DNA of 31,580 nt from Rusavskia elegans (taxonomy: Eukaryota; Ascomycota; Lecanoromycetes; Teloschistales; Teloschistaceae), in assembly GCA_011316305.1 (NCBI GenBank), contig SAUG01000206.1:1-31580 (forward strand), in the 5' to 3' direction. Made by a program: the position numbers and the translations under genes. Below are positions 1 to 11,873 of the stretch, piece after piece. Every line of letters starts with the position of its first letter. The first letter of the stretch is position 1. The notes beneath the pieces are model-generated. The model was not told where the DNA came from, searched no databases, and worked only from the letters and a program-made list of their open reading frames with translations.

Positions 1-15
1 ATATATATATATATA
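1..15. repeat. AT dinucleotide microsatellite at window edge
   Basis: The window opens with seven AT units plus a trailing A. The true length is unknown because the run touches the edge. Confidence 0.8.
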
Positions 16-269
16 CACGGTGATGATCAATCATAACGGTGTGTGGGGCGCAGCAAATCGCAATGGAGTTGAGTTGAGTTGGGAGCATACCACTTCTTTT
101 TCTTCAAGGGTTGTACACTTATTACAAGGAAGTCGGTCGGTCGGTATCGTTTTTTGGGTGAATGTGGCGTTTGGGGTTTGGTTTGTCTTGTTTTTGGCAC
201 CTCTTCGTTTGCGGGATGAGCTGTTTTTTGTATAACAGACGTATCGGAGGGCGGGATGTTTTTTGAAAA

Positions 270-309
270 GGGGCGGCGTTTGAGGGGGAAGGGGAGGGGG
301 GGAGGAGGG
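270..309 (+). other. G-run cluster, candidate G-quadruplex
   Basis: Runs of 4, 5, 4 and 7 guanines at 270-273, 284-288, 291-294 and 296-302 are separated by 10, 2 and 1 bases, followed by shorter GG and GGG runs to 309. This meets the usual pattern for an intramolecular G-quadruplex, apart from one long loop. It lies about 0.7 kb beyond the stop of the F-box/LRR gene. Function unknown. Confidence 0.5.
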
Positions 310-333
310 TGGATTTTCGATGGTGCTTGGTGG

Positions 334-376
334 AGAGTGGATTGAATTGATTGACATTGATTGAATTGGATTGAAT
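334..376. repeat. Degenerate ATTGAATTG-type short tandem repetition
   Basis: The word GATTGAATTG and close variants recur about every 8-12 bases (GATTGAATTGATTGACATTG, then further copies). It is too short and degenerate to assign a class. Confidence 0.4.
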
Positions 377-1021
377 TTATGTGATTCACATGATTGAGAT
401 CGATCTGTAGAGTGTAGACCCGTAATACGCTATTTGAATATCAATGCCAACTCGTTCTTCGATCCTCAAACTTTGACACCTACCCGACTGACTATCTACT
501 CTAACCCCTATACATGCGTTACCACGATGCCATTTTAGCACCTTGCATCTCTCGAAAACTTGCACCGCCAACTCGAATATGCTTACACACGGAGAGGAAG
601 GAGGGTAGAGAGAGAGATAAAAATAGTCACATGCTCGTTCGGTTGATGATGCTATTGTGGCATGAGGCGCTGTGGATTTTCGAGGTGGAATAGGGGTATT
701 GCGGAGGTTTCTGTATTCTGGAAGAGGAAGAGAAGGGGGAGAGCGAGGGAGGGGAGGGATAGATACTGTATCCTTTGTTCCAATTCAGCCAGTGTCGCTT
801 CTCAGGGGCTGGGCGTACTACTCGGAAGCAGCAATAGAAATGAATGGCCAGTGTCTGTCAGAGCAGAGTTATGGTATGTCCGTATGCCATGCCATGCTTT
901 AAGGAACGGAGAATGGTTTGCATCACTCACGACCAAGGACAAGGCGCACAAATCATAATGGGGTGTCCATGCTTACGAACATATACTCCGCTTACCAGCG
1001 CATTGATGGAAGTGGATGCTT

Positions 1022-3563
1022 TCAGCGGTACATATAGCCCTTTTCAAATCGGTTGCCATAATAATCAACCATGCCCGTCTTCCCACCTTGCCACCTGATG
1101 ACTTTCACTTCACCGGGCCAACAACCCTCCGCCGTCCGTTCCCCTCGCTTCACTGCGTTTTCGAAAGCCGCTTTTCTGTCCTTACGGAACTTGATGAGCT
1201 CTTGTACTACATCTTTGGCCGCCGGATTGGAGTTGGTGAGTTGCAGTAAGGTCGGCAAGGCTGCGTTATCATCACAGGGAGTGGTCATTTTCTCGGATAT
1301 CGTCGATAGGGGGATGCGTGATCCTGGTTCGACGGACGGTAAGCCGCATTCTTCTTCTTCGTCGTCGAAGAAGGAGAAGTCGTTTTCCTGCGCGGCCCAG
1401 AAAGCCTCGCTATCGGCATCTTCGGTGGAGGATTTGGTGCGGAATGTGTGATTCGGTGCTCGAGATGTCCGGGGAGAGCCAGGAGCTCGTGCAGCCGACG
1501 GACAGGAAAGGTCATGCGGGCTCATCTCGAGCGTGATTCTTCGAAGTGCAAAGATTGCCTCGACATTTTGCCGGGTAGGTCTTGGTCCGCTCTCTTGAGG
1601 TGCGATCGAGTATTTTGACTCCAGATTTACTTGGAGCTTCGCAAGCTCCGTTTCGCTGGCGCAATATCTGATGAATTGGACAAGTGCATCGATGACTTGA
1701 CCGGAATAATCAAAGCAGGGCACATCGGTCAGAGTGAGTGACCGCAACCGGGGCAGCATAGTAGGCAGGAGGCCATGATGTTGGGAAGATTGTCTCCGTC
1801 GCAGATCTTGTCGTTGCTTGGTGATGATTGAGAGACTGAGCTGGGGGCTCGAGGACAGCGTACATGAGATGGGGTTCATTACGGTATCCAAGCTACCGTC
1901 AATAGTACCGCCAGGACTGAGAGGACTTTGAATGCCATTGATAGCTTGCGCGGCAGGTGCCAGGCCCGTAGCAGTCAGTACTGGCGCCTCCACTTTCTCC
2001 TCAGTTTTTTCATTCTGACCTCTGATGACTTCTGATCCGAATACACCATCACGCCTGATATTTGAAAGCGCTCCAGTGCCCTGATCTTCTGCTTTCAGCT
2101 CCGGTGGCGACAGAACGATATGCACCGGGTCTCCAGGTAATTCAACAGGTTCAGTTGAATCCTGTGGGAGCTCGTATGCAGGCGAAGAGTCAGGGAGCTC
2201 TTGGAGGCCTGCATCTGAGCTGAGTTCGCATATTTCGGGCTCGGACTTTTCCTCTTTCATGATCGTACTTTTAGTTACCACGCTATGATCGACTCGAAGT
2301 GAGGTAAGGTTCTTGGACCCATACTTTGCCAAGGCTAATGCCAGCTTCTCACCACCGGGAAGACCAAGGGCAGGCCCATGAAAGCTTGTCGCCCGCAAGG
2401 AAGTGGACGAAGATGGCCGATGGAAAACCCGAGCAGTATCTACTGCACCTGCGTCTAAGACGTGAAGTCTCCCTGACTTGATCAAGCTAGACAACCCCTC
2501 CACTGTCAAGCGATTACCTGAGATGTAGAGATGCGTGATGCCGGCATGAGCCTGATCTTCAGATGGCATCCTGCTCACCAGTCCGTTGGTGAGGCGTCTT
2601 AGATAGCGCATATCGAAGCTTTCATCCCGGAACTCGTCAAGCACTGCAGGATCTGGTTTGAGGACACCAGATGGCCAATCCTCTTCCGCCGCGCCTGATA
2701 GTTCTCCTGGCCTTCTGCCGCCTGCGTCGTCCAATTTGTCGGCAACTAGAAAGCAGGATTGAAGCAGCGTTCGTACGGCATTGTCAGTCAACAGGTTGTT
2801 GCGAACATCAAGGCTCCGAACCCGAATACCGATCGCATTTGCTAAGACGCCTACGTCGTCGTCTCGAAGCTGGATTCCGCACAACTTGAGGATTTGAAGG
2901 CTTGTCATGTGCCGCAGCTTCGAAAGAACAGCTGCATCTCGAGCACCCAAGGTCCTCGACAGATCCAGGAAGACAAGATAGGGAAAAGCAAGCAAAGCAT
3001 CGGCCAAGCTCTTCTGCGTTGTATTTGTGCACTGGGTTGCGATCAAGAGTCGGAGAGGGAAGGAAGGTCGCCTTTGGTCAGGCGCCGGAACGGCATTGCT
3101 GTGGGTGCGTAGAGCGAGCAGAGAGACGTGGTCGAAAAAGGGAAGCTGCGAAACCAGTAGAGACTGCAAATTCGGAAGCTTCATCAGGAAATCCCGAAGC
3201 CAGTCGGGATGCGGACCATCATACAACTCGGCTTGAGCAGGCGGCAAATGTAGGGTATGGGTGAGAGATCGCAAAGCTGGACGAACCCATGGCAGGCTTC
3301 GCTTGAATCTTGTCAAGGCGACTAGCTGTGGTCAGCGTCTCAGTCAGGAGCACAGAGCGTTGGTGCTGACCGTAGACTCTGTCGTTTTCGGTCCCGAAGT
3401 GAGAAGCAGGGTTTCCCCATAACAATGGGGAGTAGATTTGATGCCACCTCTTGCACACTCTCGAAGCGGCACACAGATCATCCGATGAGTAAATGTATTT
3501 GGCAATGATGGTCCAGTAGTCATGCTGGGTGGCAGCCTCGTAGGAGGGTGGGATGTCGTCCAT
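1022..3563 (-). CDS. F-box / leucine-rich-repeat protein
   Basis: Two exons: 3563-3371 and 3321-1022, with a 49-bp intron (3370-3322, donor GTCAGC, branch GCTGAC, acceptor CTAG). They join in phase 1 and give 830 residues. The large second exon has no ATG near its upstream end, so exon 1 is needed. Residues about 13-58 form an F-box-like helix bundle (DYWTIIAKYI, then CAASRVCKRWHQI and SPLLWGNP). Residues about 113-345 carry irregular leucine-rich repeats (LPNLQSLLVSQLPFF, FPYLVFLDLSRTLG, TSLQILKLCGIQL, VRSLDVRNNLLT, ITHLYISGNRLT). A long polar, probably disordered stretch follows, then a conserved-looking basic C-terminus (GMVDYYGNRFEKGYMYR). By family knowledge such proteins recruit substrates to an SCF ubiquitin ligase through Skp1; the target is unknown. 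The gene call is firm, the exact biological role is not. Confidence 0.85.
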
Positions 3564-4122
3564 AGTTGTTCAGCCAATACCGGAAATGTTTTGCGAAGCA
3601 TGTTCGGAGCTGATTTTGTACCGAGGAAAAGGAGCCAAAGACGTGTTGTGGCGCGCGGTGCCTTCATTCTGTGGACGTCGAGATCTTGTGCCGTCTGTCA
3701 GCCTGACGATTCTGCGTCGGAAGGTATGACGTCATCGTACGGTTAAACTGATAGAGTCGCACTGCGTTCAACTCGATCACTACCAGTTCACAGCCATACC
3801 TGTTCTCCGCTCTGTGCTAGCTCGGTATGCAGGAGACTATGTGGGTGAAGTATATACACATTTTGATAGTCAGAGGATGACGAGGTACTGTGACAGCCAG
3901 CTGTCGAGGGTTCCTTAGCGGAATCCCGGGCCCTGACCGCCAACATCATGTTACTCCCGTGAGTTGTCTGTGGAATGTAGTGCTGGGTGGCAGGAGTCAA
4001 TCGATGTCAATCCATACACCAATTTCCTATGTACACGTTATGCTGGCGAAGGCTCATGCTATCACTTCCTGTACACCTGCTTCTGCTGACCCTTTCTGTA
4101 GCACATCTGCTGACGGGTACCT
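3564..4122. other. Intergenic region between F-box gene and esterase
   Basis: This 559-bp gap holds the promoter of the F-box/LRR gene and the 3' flank of the carboxylesterase, both on the minus strand. Short open frames in it have no recognisable domain. I see no RNA gene. Confidence 0.5.
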
Positions 4123-6076
4123 TCAATAGTACAGCGCCTTCTGCCACCATAGACACCTCTCCTTCGCTATCGGGTCGGTGATCTCGGTGATGCTGGTAGC
4201 GTTGAGGTTGAGGATTCTGCTGTCGTTTCCATACAAGGGGAACTGAGGCAGTGACGGTCCGCCCGGCACTCCGCTTGCAGCGAAGCTTGTAATATACTCC
4301 TGGAGTGCAATCGCTGTCGCATCACTCACGACCGCAGCGTCGGGGCCGTTGAAGAACGTGTAGTCGACATCTTGGCCGTGAAGAGCTGGCGGTACGCTGA
4401 ATTGATACGTGTACGTTTGGTTCCCGTATGCCTAGCGTGAACAAACGTCAGCTCATTTGAACGTTGGCCTTGAAGAGGGAAGACGGAAGTACATACTCGG
4501 TCAAGGTAAATCGTGTTGCAGACAAAGGTGCTCTCGGCAATGGTCACCGAGGATCGCCCAATGTTATCCTCGTACGGGGTGTTGTCAGACGGAGCTGGGT
4601 AGAGCTCATTCTGTACGTAACTTGCGACACTGGGACTGATGCTCGGGAACGATGAGTCGACGTAGGCATCGTATGATGTATCATTCAGCAAAAAGGGGCT
4701 CGTGAAGACGAGACCCTCGTTGGCGTTATAACCAAGCATGAGTTTCAGGTTGTGATCAAAGGATCCTTGGAGAAGCAGCTTCCCTGGTATCCCGGGTGCA
4801 AACAGCCCATCGACCACAGGTCCGTAGGTGAATAGACCATAAGCTGAAGCCCCGACTTGCTGAATGTTGGCTTTGACGAGCGTGCTCGAAGGCAACTGCC
4901 TTGCTTCTTGCAGAGTGCTGACGTTCAGGAGCGACAGGAAGCCGTTGAAGGCTTGTTCCTGCTGAAAGTTGCCGGGTATCTGATTCACCTTTAGCGGCCG
5001 TGTCCTGGCGACATGACACGTTGTGCAACGTTACTGACATTCCGGAAAGCCGCACTTTGCAAAATTGCCTGCTGGAAGGGAGCTTTGCCTGCCAAACCGC
5101 CAAAAGCAGTAATCTGATGCATGATCGAGCCACCTGTAAAGACACTTTAATGCATGGCAGGCTGTGGCAATGAATGAGTGCATACCTCCTGCAGACTCGC
5201 CGAACACGGTCACGCGGTTGGGATCACCGCCAAAAAGGTGGATGTTGCTCTGCACCCATTGAAGCGCCAACCTTTGGTCATAGAGTGCCGCGTTAGATGT
5301 GCCATCAGATTGAAGAGTTGGCCCCGCCAGCCAACCGAATGCTCCAAGCTAGATGTGGTCAGCCGAGGTTTTACAAAGGTTCAACGCCACGCCCACCCTG
5401 TAATTGAGAGCGACATAAACCACACCCTCTGATCCATCGATCTGACTTGCTTTGATTAGACCTGCCGGATTGTAACGTCCGTACCCCGTCTTTTCTCCTG
5501 AAGTATAGCCGCCACCATGTATCCAAACCAGGACTGGAGCACCTTTCGTCGAAGTCTTGGACTGGCTAACCCGATTGAAAATCTGCTCAGGGACAACAAC
5601 GTCGAGGAACAAGCAATCTTCCGTCTCCCTTGGATCAACAGGTCCTGGGGATGCAGCGGCTGCCTCCATGGCAGCTTCGGCAGCACTGGCATTGAATGGG
5701 TCTCCGGTCAGGTAAGCTGGCACAAATTGCGCCGCGGTGAGCAACCATGCAGGGTCGGCTTGAGGACAGACCCTTCCCACCAGACCACGATCAACGGACC
5801 TGTTGACACCCTGAGGAGGGATAGGGGCACGAAACCTGAGGTCTCGAACTGGGGGTTCTGCATAGCGAATATTCGAGAAGTTGTATGTTCTCCCGGTCGA
5901 CTGATCAAATATTTAGTAGACACAAAGCTAGAATCTTTCGAGTATCCCACATTGAAACTCGAGGCCTGGTGCAATGAATAACCAAAATCAACGATCGGCA
6001 ATGCTGTTGCGGCTGGAGCGGCTTGCGTGATACTCAGAAAGCGAGCTACTAGCAGAAGCAAAAGTGTTTGAAACAT
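4123..6076 (-). CDS. Secreted type-B carboxylesterase/lipase
   Basis: Six exons: 6076-5951, 5900-5397, 5348-5186, 5133-5039, 4979-4497, 4431-4123. The introns are 50, 48, 52, 59 and 65 bp and all phases agree, giving 559 residues, usual for fungal members of the esterase/lipase (COesterase) family. Residues 1-19 form a leucine-rich signal peptide ending in TQA, so the enzyme should be secreted. The oxyanion-loop motif VWIHGGG and the EDCLFLDV box are present. The nucleophile is Ser262 in GESAGG, the acid is Glu384 in GYNANEG, and the histidine is His475 in PALHG, a complete Ser-Glu-His triad. Exon joins rebuild NYRLGAFG and GESAGG exactly. It hydrolyses carboxylic esters outside the cell; substrate unknown. 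It is divergent from the H+-ATPase across a long intergenic region. Confidence 0.92.
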
Positions 6077-7651
6077 GTCGAGGGTGAATAGAGAAACTGT
6101 CTGATCCTACCTGTCGCCAGGTGGGACGAGTGCCTTTTTCATGCTGACCATGTTCGCACGTTCCCTTCCTGTCAGCTTACTTGTTCGTTCGTCCATCGGT
6201 GAGGATTCACATAAACAGTCAAGCTTGGGCCTCAGAAGATGGGGAACCCCCTCGTAGATGTGCACCCCGCATCATTTAGGGCAGCAGTAGCAGGGACCAG
6301 AGAGCGGGCCGGTCACTTCATGAGCTTGGTACGGGGAGGAAGAACCACTCAGCATTATTGTTGGTGTGATTATTTGACCAGCAATGCCGAGGCTCAAGTC
6401 CCGTACGGAAGTGCAAGCTCACCCAATTTACTGCTAAATCGCACAGATGTTCTCGAACCGAAGTAGAGTATTATTCACTGCAACGTACCTTGGAGTGTTG
6501 ACGTACATGTGCATTCGACGGGATCTTCGTACTTTTGTATAACACCGGAAGATACCGGACAATAAATGTTCGGTCACCGAGTAATGCAGCCCACGTTCAT
6601 TCCATGGATTAGCTCCGTATGCTTCGACAGACTAGCGATTCGCAATGTCGCGGATGAGAGGGACACTAGAGCCGAGTGTAGAGTATTCTGGTGTTCTATT
6701 CTTGGACTTGAAGTTTGCTGTCGCTCTATTAATTCGACACAGATTCGACTCGGAAGAAACCATTGGTCGATGGATCTCTTTGACGCTAACGATAGGCGAG
6801 CAATCTGATGGCCTTGCAGAAGCCAACAATTGACCTTCGTTGGTCAAGTGAAGGTTGTTAGGAGGACACAAACGAAGGAGGATCAACTTAATCACCGACT
6901 GTTCGCAACTCTTCAGAATGCCGTCTAGCTTGATCTGGCCCGATGCCGCGAAGGTTCGCGACAAAGCTTGGTGTAATAAAACCTTGGCCAAATAATGATA
7001 TCAGTCGGCGTCCTGCCTCAGTTCTGCCCGAAACGCCCGAACTCGAACCCAAAGTAGAAGGCTGGGAACTTGGGAAGAAACAGGTGGTCGTCGTGAGGCT
7101 GGCTCGGCTGGTTTCACTCCAGTGGGCCAAAGCTTTCGGATAACAGGGGAGCTCTTTTAGCGGGTTTTCGTGAAATGTTGCCCACTGCCTGGAAAGGTCG
7201 TCCTTCTCTTGCATGTTGACGAGATCTCCACAATACTGCTCTTTCGATCCTCGTCAAAGAATCCCGTGTGGCAAGGATGGCTACGTCAAAGCAAATGCCG
7301 TGAATACCGATCTTGGAGGCTGTAGGGCGACCTTATCACGGCGACCACGAGTAAAAGCCTCTTGCTGACATGTTTGTCGTTCTCACAAAGCTTATCTGCA
7401 TGAGAGCTAGTCCCTTCGCGGATAGTGGTTGCTCGACTTTGAAGGAGCCTGCAAGGTTGTTGCGGGTGCGGTGCCGATGCCGTTTGGGGGATCGACTTCT
7501 GACGACAGTCATGCCGAAGACACGATTGAATTGCCTCGTATCAGCCGTCGTTATTCATCTCCCACAACCTCCTTGATTCCTCTTGAATGCTACTGACAGA
7601 GACTGAATCTTCTCGTCTTGGCAGTGATATATGCGACAGTTAGCGTGGAGG

Positions 7652-7665
7652 ATTCCCCGCGGAAT
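7652..7665. promoter_or_regulatory. Hyphenated palindrome, possible protein-binding site
   Basis: The arms ATTCC and GGAAT are perfect inverted repeats around a CCGC centre, about 680 bp before the ATPase start. A dimeric regulator could bind such a site, but no named factor is implied. Confidence 0.2.
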
Positions 7666-8261
7666 AATTGGAGCTTGCTCTGGGGGTAACGGGGGTTGGT
7701 GAGATAGTAGAACAGCTCCATAGAGCGACTTTCCCCTCGGCCTTAGTCAGGCAGCCCAAGACTGCCCAGCCTGCAGAGTGAGATTCGGTGAAGGGAGCGA
7801 TAATAGTAGATGTCCACCTGTAATGAGCAAATACAATAGAGCTGAGCTATCTTGCGTCGTAGACTCTCTACCCCGCGCAGGAGCTCCAATGATGATGCTC
7901 ATTGAGAGGGTTAGTGAAGAAGGCCCGAAGAGAGATCAGCCCGTGCATGAAAAGAAAAATACCCGGTACGTGTATGGATACAGTCACAACCGCTATCACA
8001 CAATCACACAAATACCCGCCAAGAGTCGCGTTGAAGCAGCAACCTGCCATGAATATTGATTCGTAATTGTGACAAGTATCACAAACTCGTGAGAGGAATT
8101 GAGCGTATTCTCGAATGTGAGCCCCAGTAAGCCCGAGCTTGGCCTGTTGCGAGATTAAGTGCTGTGAGGCATTTTGCGGCCGGACGCTTATTGGCTGTAC
8201 GTGATTCGGCTAGACTGCTCGATTTTAGTCGGTTTTAATACAAAACTGTTTCCCGTACGCC

Positions 8262-8345
8262 CTCTTTCCCTTCCCTTCTCACTCGCTCTGCTCGCCCCCG
8301 CACAGCTGCCATCTCCAGTTTCACTGCGCAATTGCGTTCACAAAG
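8262..8345 (+). promoter_or_regulatory. Pyrimidine-rich leader of the H+-ATPase gene
   Basis: A CT-rich tract (8262-8300) is followed by a less biased leader that ends in CACAAAG directly before ATG 8346. CT-rich tracts just ahead of the transcript start are typical of highly expressed fungal housekeeping genes. This favours 8346 over the internal ATG at 8510 as the start. Confidence 0.5.
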
Positions 8346-11300
8346 ATGGTGAGCAATGATAAAGCTCCCTCGGACCCGCGTCAATTCTGATACTAATAAA
8401 TTGGGAAGGCACCACCCACGGAACCTGCGGGTCGCACCAGCAATTCCAATATCAGTCAGTCCCGCTCTACTTTCCTCAGCCATTGAAGCTTTACAATATC
8501 TAATCAAGCATGCTAAACATAGAGTTTGATCTGGAGAATGGCCTGGGAGGTGAGAAGAAGGGAGACGGTACCGCTAGCCAAAGAGGTCACTCAATCTGTA
8601 GGTTTCTCCTCTGTGCACCTTCTGCGTCGCCATCATTACGATAGCCAATTGACCTTGGACAGACGACGTAAATCAATTCGATACTGGTGATGAGTACCAG
8701 AATCTCGTCCGCTTTATCTCCAACTACCGTGAAGGCCGCCGGAAATCCGTCGCCTCGATTTCGCCCGATGATGATGCCGTCAAAAAGCCTTGGTGGAAGT
8801 TCTGGGCCAGGAAGGGCGCTGCCCCTGGAATGGACCCGAATACCTTCGAGGTTCCAGATGATTGGCTCTATACCGATTTGAAGCAAGGTCTCGCTAGCAA
8901 TGAGCTCGAAAATCGAAGAAAGCGCGCCGGCTGGAACGAGCTTAGCACCGAAAAGGTATTTCGTTAGATGTTGTGGGATTATTTCGGTGATGCTAACTGT
9001 GAGCAGGAGAATATGTTCCTCAAATTCTTGTCGTATTTCACCGGTCCCATCCTTTACGGTGTGTATTTCATTTGTTTTTGGATATCACCACGCCTGCTGA
9101 CACAGGCAACTAGTCATGGAACTTGCTGTTGTGCTCGCCGCCGGATTACAAGATTGGATAGACTTCGGTGTCATTATTGCCATTCTGCTTCTCAACGCCG
9201 GTGTAGGTTGGTATCAAGAAAAACAAGCCGCCGACGTCGTTGCTAGTTTGAAAGGTGACATTGCTTTACGCGCGACTGTCGTGCGCGATGGCTCTGAGCA
9301 GGACGTCAAGGCCAGGGAACTCGTACCCGGTGATATCGTAAGTTACCCCCCATTCACGATTAGACTTCACATTCTGAGAACGTATAGGTGGTCATCGAAG
9401 AAGGCCAAGTCGTCCCGGCTGACGCCCGCCTTATCTGCGCTTATGATAATCCTGAAGCGTTTGACGAATACAAGCAACTCATGGCCGAAGAAGAGGGCGA
9501 GGAGCCCAGAGAAAAGAAAGACACGGAAGAGGAAGAGGAGGAGGACAAACACCATGGTGTCTCCCTAGTTGCTTGCGATCAATCTGCAATTACCGGTGAG
9601 TCCTTGGCTGTGGACAAATACATGGGTGATACCACCTACTACACCACCGGTTGCAAGCGCGGCAAGGCTTATGGTATTGTCACCGCCAATGCTAGAGCTT
9701 CTTTCGTTGGTCGCACTGCCAGCCTTGTCCAGGGTGCCAAGGATCAAGGCCATTTCAAGGCCATCATGAACTCCATTGGGACGGCGCTTTTGGTCGTCGT
9801 CGTCTTGTGGATCCTGGTTGCCTGGATTGGTGGTTTCTTCCATAATCTGAACATTGCTACCCCTATGCACAGCTCCAACAATCTGCTTCATTACGTCCTG
9901 ATCCTCTTGATCGTCGGTGTCCCTGTCGGTCTGCCCGTCGTAACCACCACGACTCTGGCTGTCGGTGCCGCTTATCTCGCGAAGGAAAAGGCCATTGTTC
10001 AGAAGCTCACTGCCATTGAATCTCTTGCGGTATGTTTTTCCAAACTCTGGTCACCCTCCATATTCTATATCCATTTCATCCACTGATCAATCATAGGGTG
10101 TTGATGTACTCTGCTCTGACAAGACCGGCACCCTGACGGCTAATCAACTGAGTATCCGAGAGCCCTTTGTCTCCGAGGATGTCGATGTCAACTGGATGAT
10201 GGCCGTCGCCGCATTAGCCTCATCCCATAACATCAAATCTCTGGATCCCATCGACAAGGTTACCATTCTAACACTCAAGCGCTACCCTAAGGCTCGGGAG
10301 ATCCTCGAGCAAGGCTGGAAGACTGAGAAATACACCCCCTTCGACCCAGTCTCAAAGCGCATCACAGCCGTGTGTGTTTGCGATGGCGTTCGTTACACCT
10401 GTGCCAAAGGCGCTCCTAAGGCTATTCTGAATCTCTCTAATTGCAGTGAGGAAACTGCAGCCCTGTTCAGATCAAAGGCCTCGGAGTTTGCTCGTCGTGG
10501 CTTCCGTTCTCTTGGTGTGGCTGTTCAAAAAAATGATGAGCCTTGGGACTTGCTCGGAATGCTCTCTATGTTTGATCCCCCTCGTGAAGATACCGCTCAA
10601 ACGATTGCTGAAGCCCAGTTCTTGGGTCTTCAAGTTAAGATGCTTACTGGTGATGCTATCGCTATTGCAAAGGAAACCTGCAAAATGTTGGCATTGGGAA
10701 CCAAGGTCTACAATTCAGACAGACTCATCCACGGCGGCCTCAGCGGTACAACGCAGCATGATCTAGTCGAGCGGGCTGACGGCTTCGCTGAAGTTTTCCC
10801 GGAACACAAATATCAAGTCGTGGAGATGCTCCAGCAACGTGGGCATCTCACAGCCATGACGGGTGACGGTGTCAACGACGCACCGTCCTTGAAAAAGTCC
10901 GATTGCGGTATCGCTGTTGAGGGAGCTTCCGAAGCAGCTCAAGCCGCCGCTGATATTGTCTTCCTCGCGCCCGGTTTGAGTACCATCGTCTCAGCCATCA
11001 AGATCGCTCGGCAAATCTTCCAGCGCATGAAGGCCTATATTCAATACCGTATCGCTCTCTGCTTCCATCTGGAAATCTATCTCGTCAGTTCCATGGTCAT
11101 CATCAACGAAACTGTCCGCACCGATCTCATTGTCTTCCTGGCTCTGTTCGCCGATTTGGCCACCATTGCAGTCGCTTACGACAATGCCCATTTCGAAGCG
11201 CGTCCCGTCGAGTGGCAACTCCCGAAGATCTGGATCATTTCCGTCATGCTCGGTATTCTTCTAGCCATTGCCACCTGGATTATGCGAGGTGCTATGTTCC

Positions 11301-11873
11301 TCCCGAGTGGAGGCTTCATCCAGAACTTCGGCAATGTTCAAGAAGTCCTTTTCCTGGAGATCTCCCTGACCGAGAATTGGTTGATTTTCGTCACCCGCGG
11401 CGGACAGACCTATCCCTCTTTCCAGCTTGTGGGAGCCATCTTTGGTGTCGACGTATTGTCAACACTCTTCTGCGTCTTCGGTTGGCTTTCGGGAGACAGC
11501 TACCAGACCACGCCTCCGACGCCCTCCGAGTTCATCGATAACAATGGCCGAACGAGCATTGTCACTGTGGTCGTCGTCTGGTGCTATTCAATCGCCGTAA
11601 CCATCGTGATTGCCATTGTGTGAGTATTTCACTGATCTTGATCGAATACTGTGTGCTTTACTGACGGTCCTCTTCCACAGGTACTACCTTATGAACAAGG
11701 TCGCATGGCTCGATAATCTCGGCCGGAAGAAGCGCTCTCGACAGGACACGACGATGGAGAACATTCTTGCCCATCTTTCCAGGGTCGCCGTTGAGCACGA
11801 AAGAGATGATGTCAAGGGCACTTCACGCTTCCATCTCGCCTCCAAGGCCACCGAGGCCGAAATGGACGAGTGA
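8346..11873 (+). CDS. Plasma-membrane H+-ATPase (P3A P-type pump)
   Basis: The firm exons are 8663-8955, 9007-9058, 9114-9337, 9388-10029, 10097-11619 and 11681-11873, with introns of 50-67 bp, all in phase. The N-terminus is uncertain: either 8346-8348, 8409-8454 and 8523-8597 (1016 residues) or a single exon from ATG 8510 (1004 residues). The protein pumps protons out of the cell with ATP and sets the membrane potential. Visible motifs are SAITGES in the actuator domain, the phosphorylated aspartate in CSDKTGTLT (Asp453 in the long model), the nucleotide-site KGAP, MLTGDA, and the hinge GDGVNDAPSLKKSD. FADLATIAVAYDNA carries the conserved membrane aspartate. An acidic insert (an EEEGEEPREKKDTEEEEEE-type run) sits in the actuator domain ahead of TGES; yeast Pma1 lacks it, and it fits the second, PMA2-like fungal clade. 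The C-terminal tail is short and charged. Confidence 0.93.

Larger units (their letters stand above)
1..1021. other. Left-edge gene-free region
   Basis: No supportable gene lies here. Open frames on the minus strand between 27 and 571 are proline/serine/lysine-rich and are explained by G-rich DNA on the plus strand; they show no domain. The stretch starts with an AT dinucleotide run (1-15), contains a G-run cluster (270-309) and a degenerate ATTGAATTG-type repetition (about 334-376). The right part is probably the 3' flank of the minus-strand F-box/LRR gene that ends at 1022. Confidence 0.6.
6077..8345. other. Long divergent intergenic region
   Basis: About 2.3 kb separates the divergent esterase and H+-ATPase genes. 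Open frames here (for example 6632-6991 and 6888-7214, minus) have no domain, signal or codon pattern that supports a gene. The region should hold both promoters. I see no tRNA boxes. A 14-bp hyphenated palindrome (ATTCC-CCGC-GGAAT) lies at 7652-7665 and CreA-like GGGG words occur near 7680, but both could be chance. Confidence 0.5.

Noticed and set aside
6888..7214. 108-codon minus-strand frame in the long intergenic region
   Set aside because: No domain, no neighbouring exon to join, and overlapping frames of similar length on both strands.
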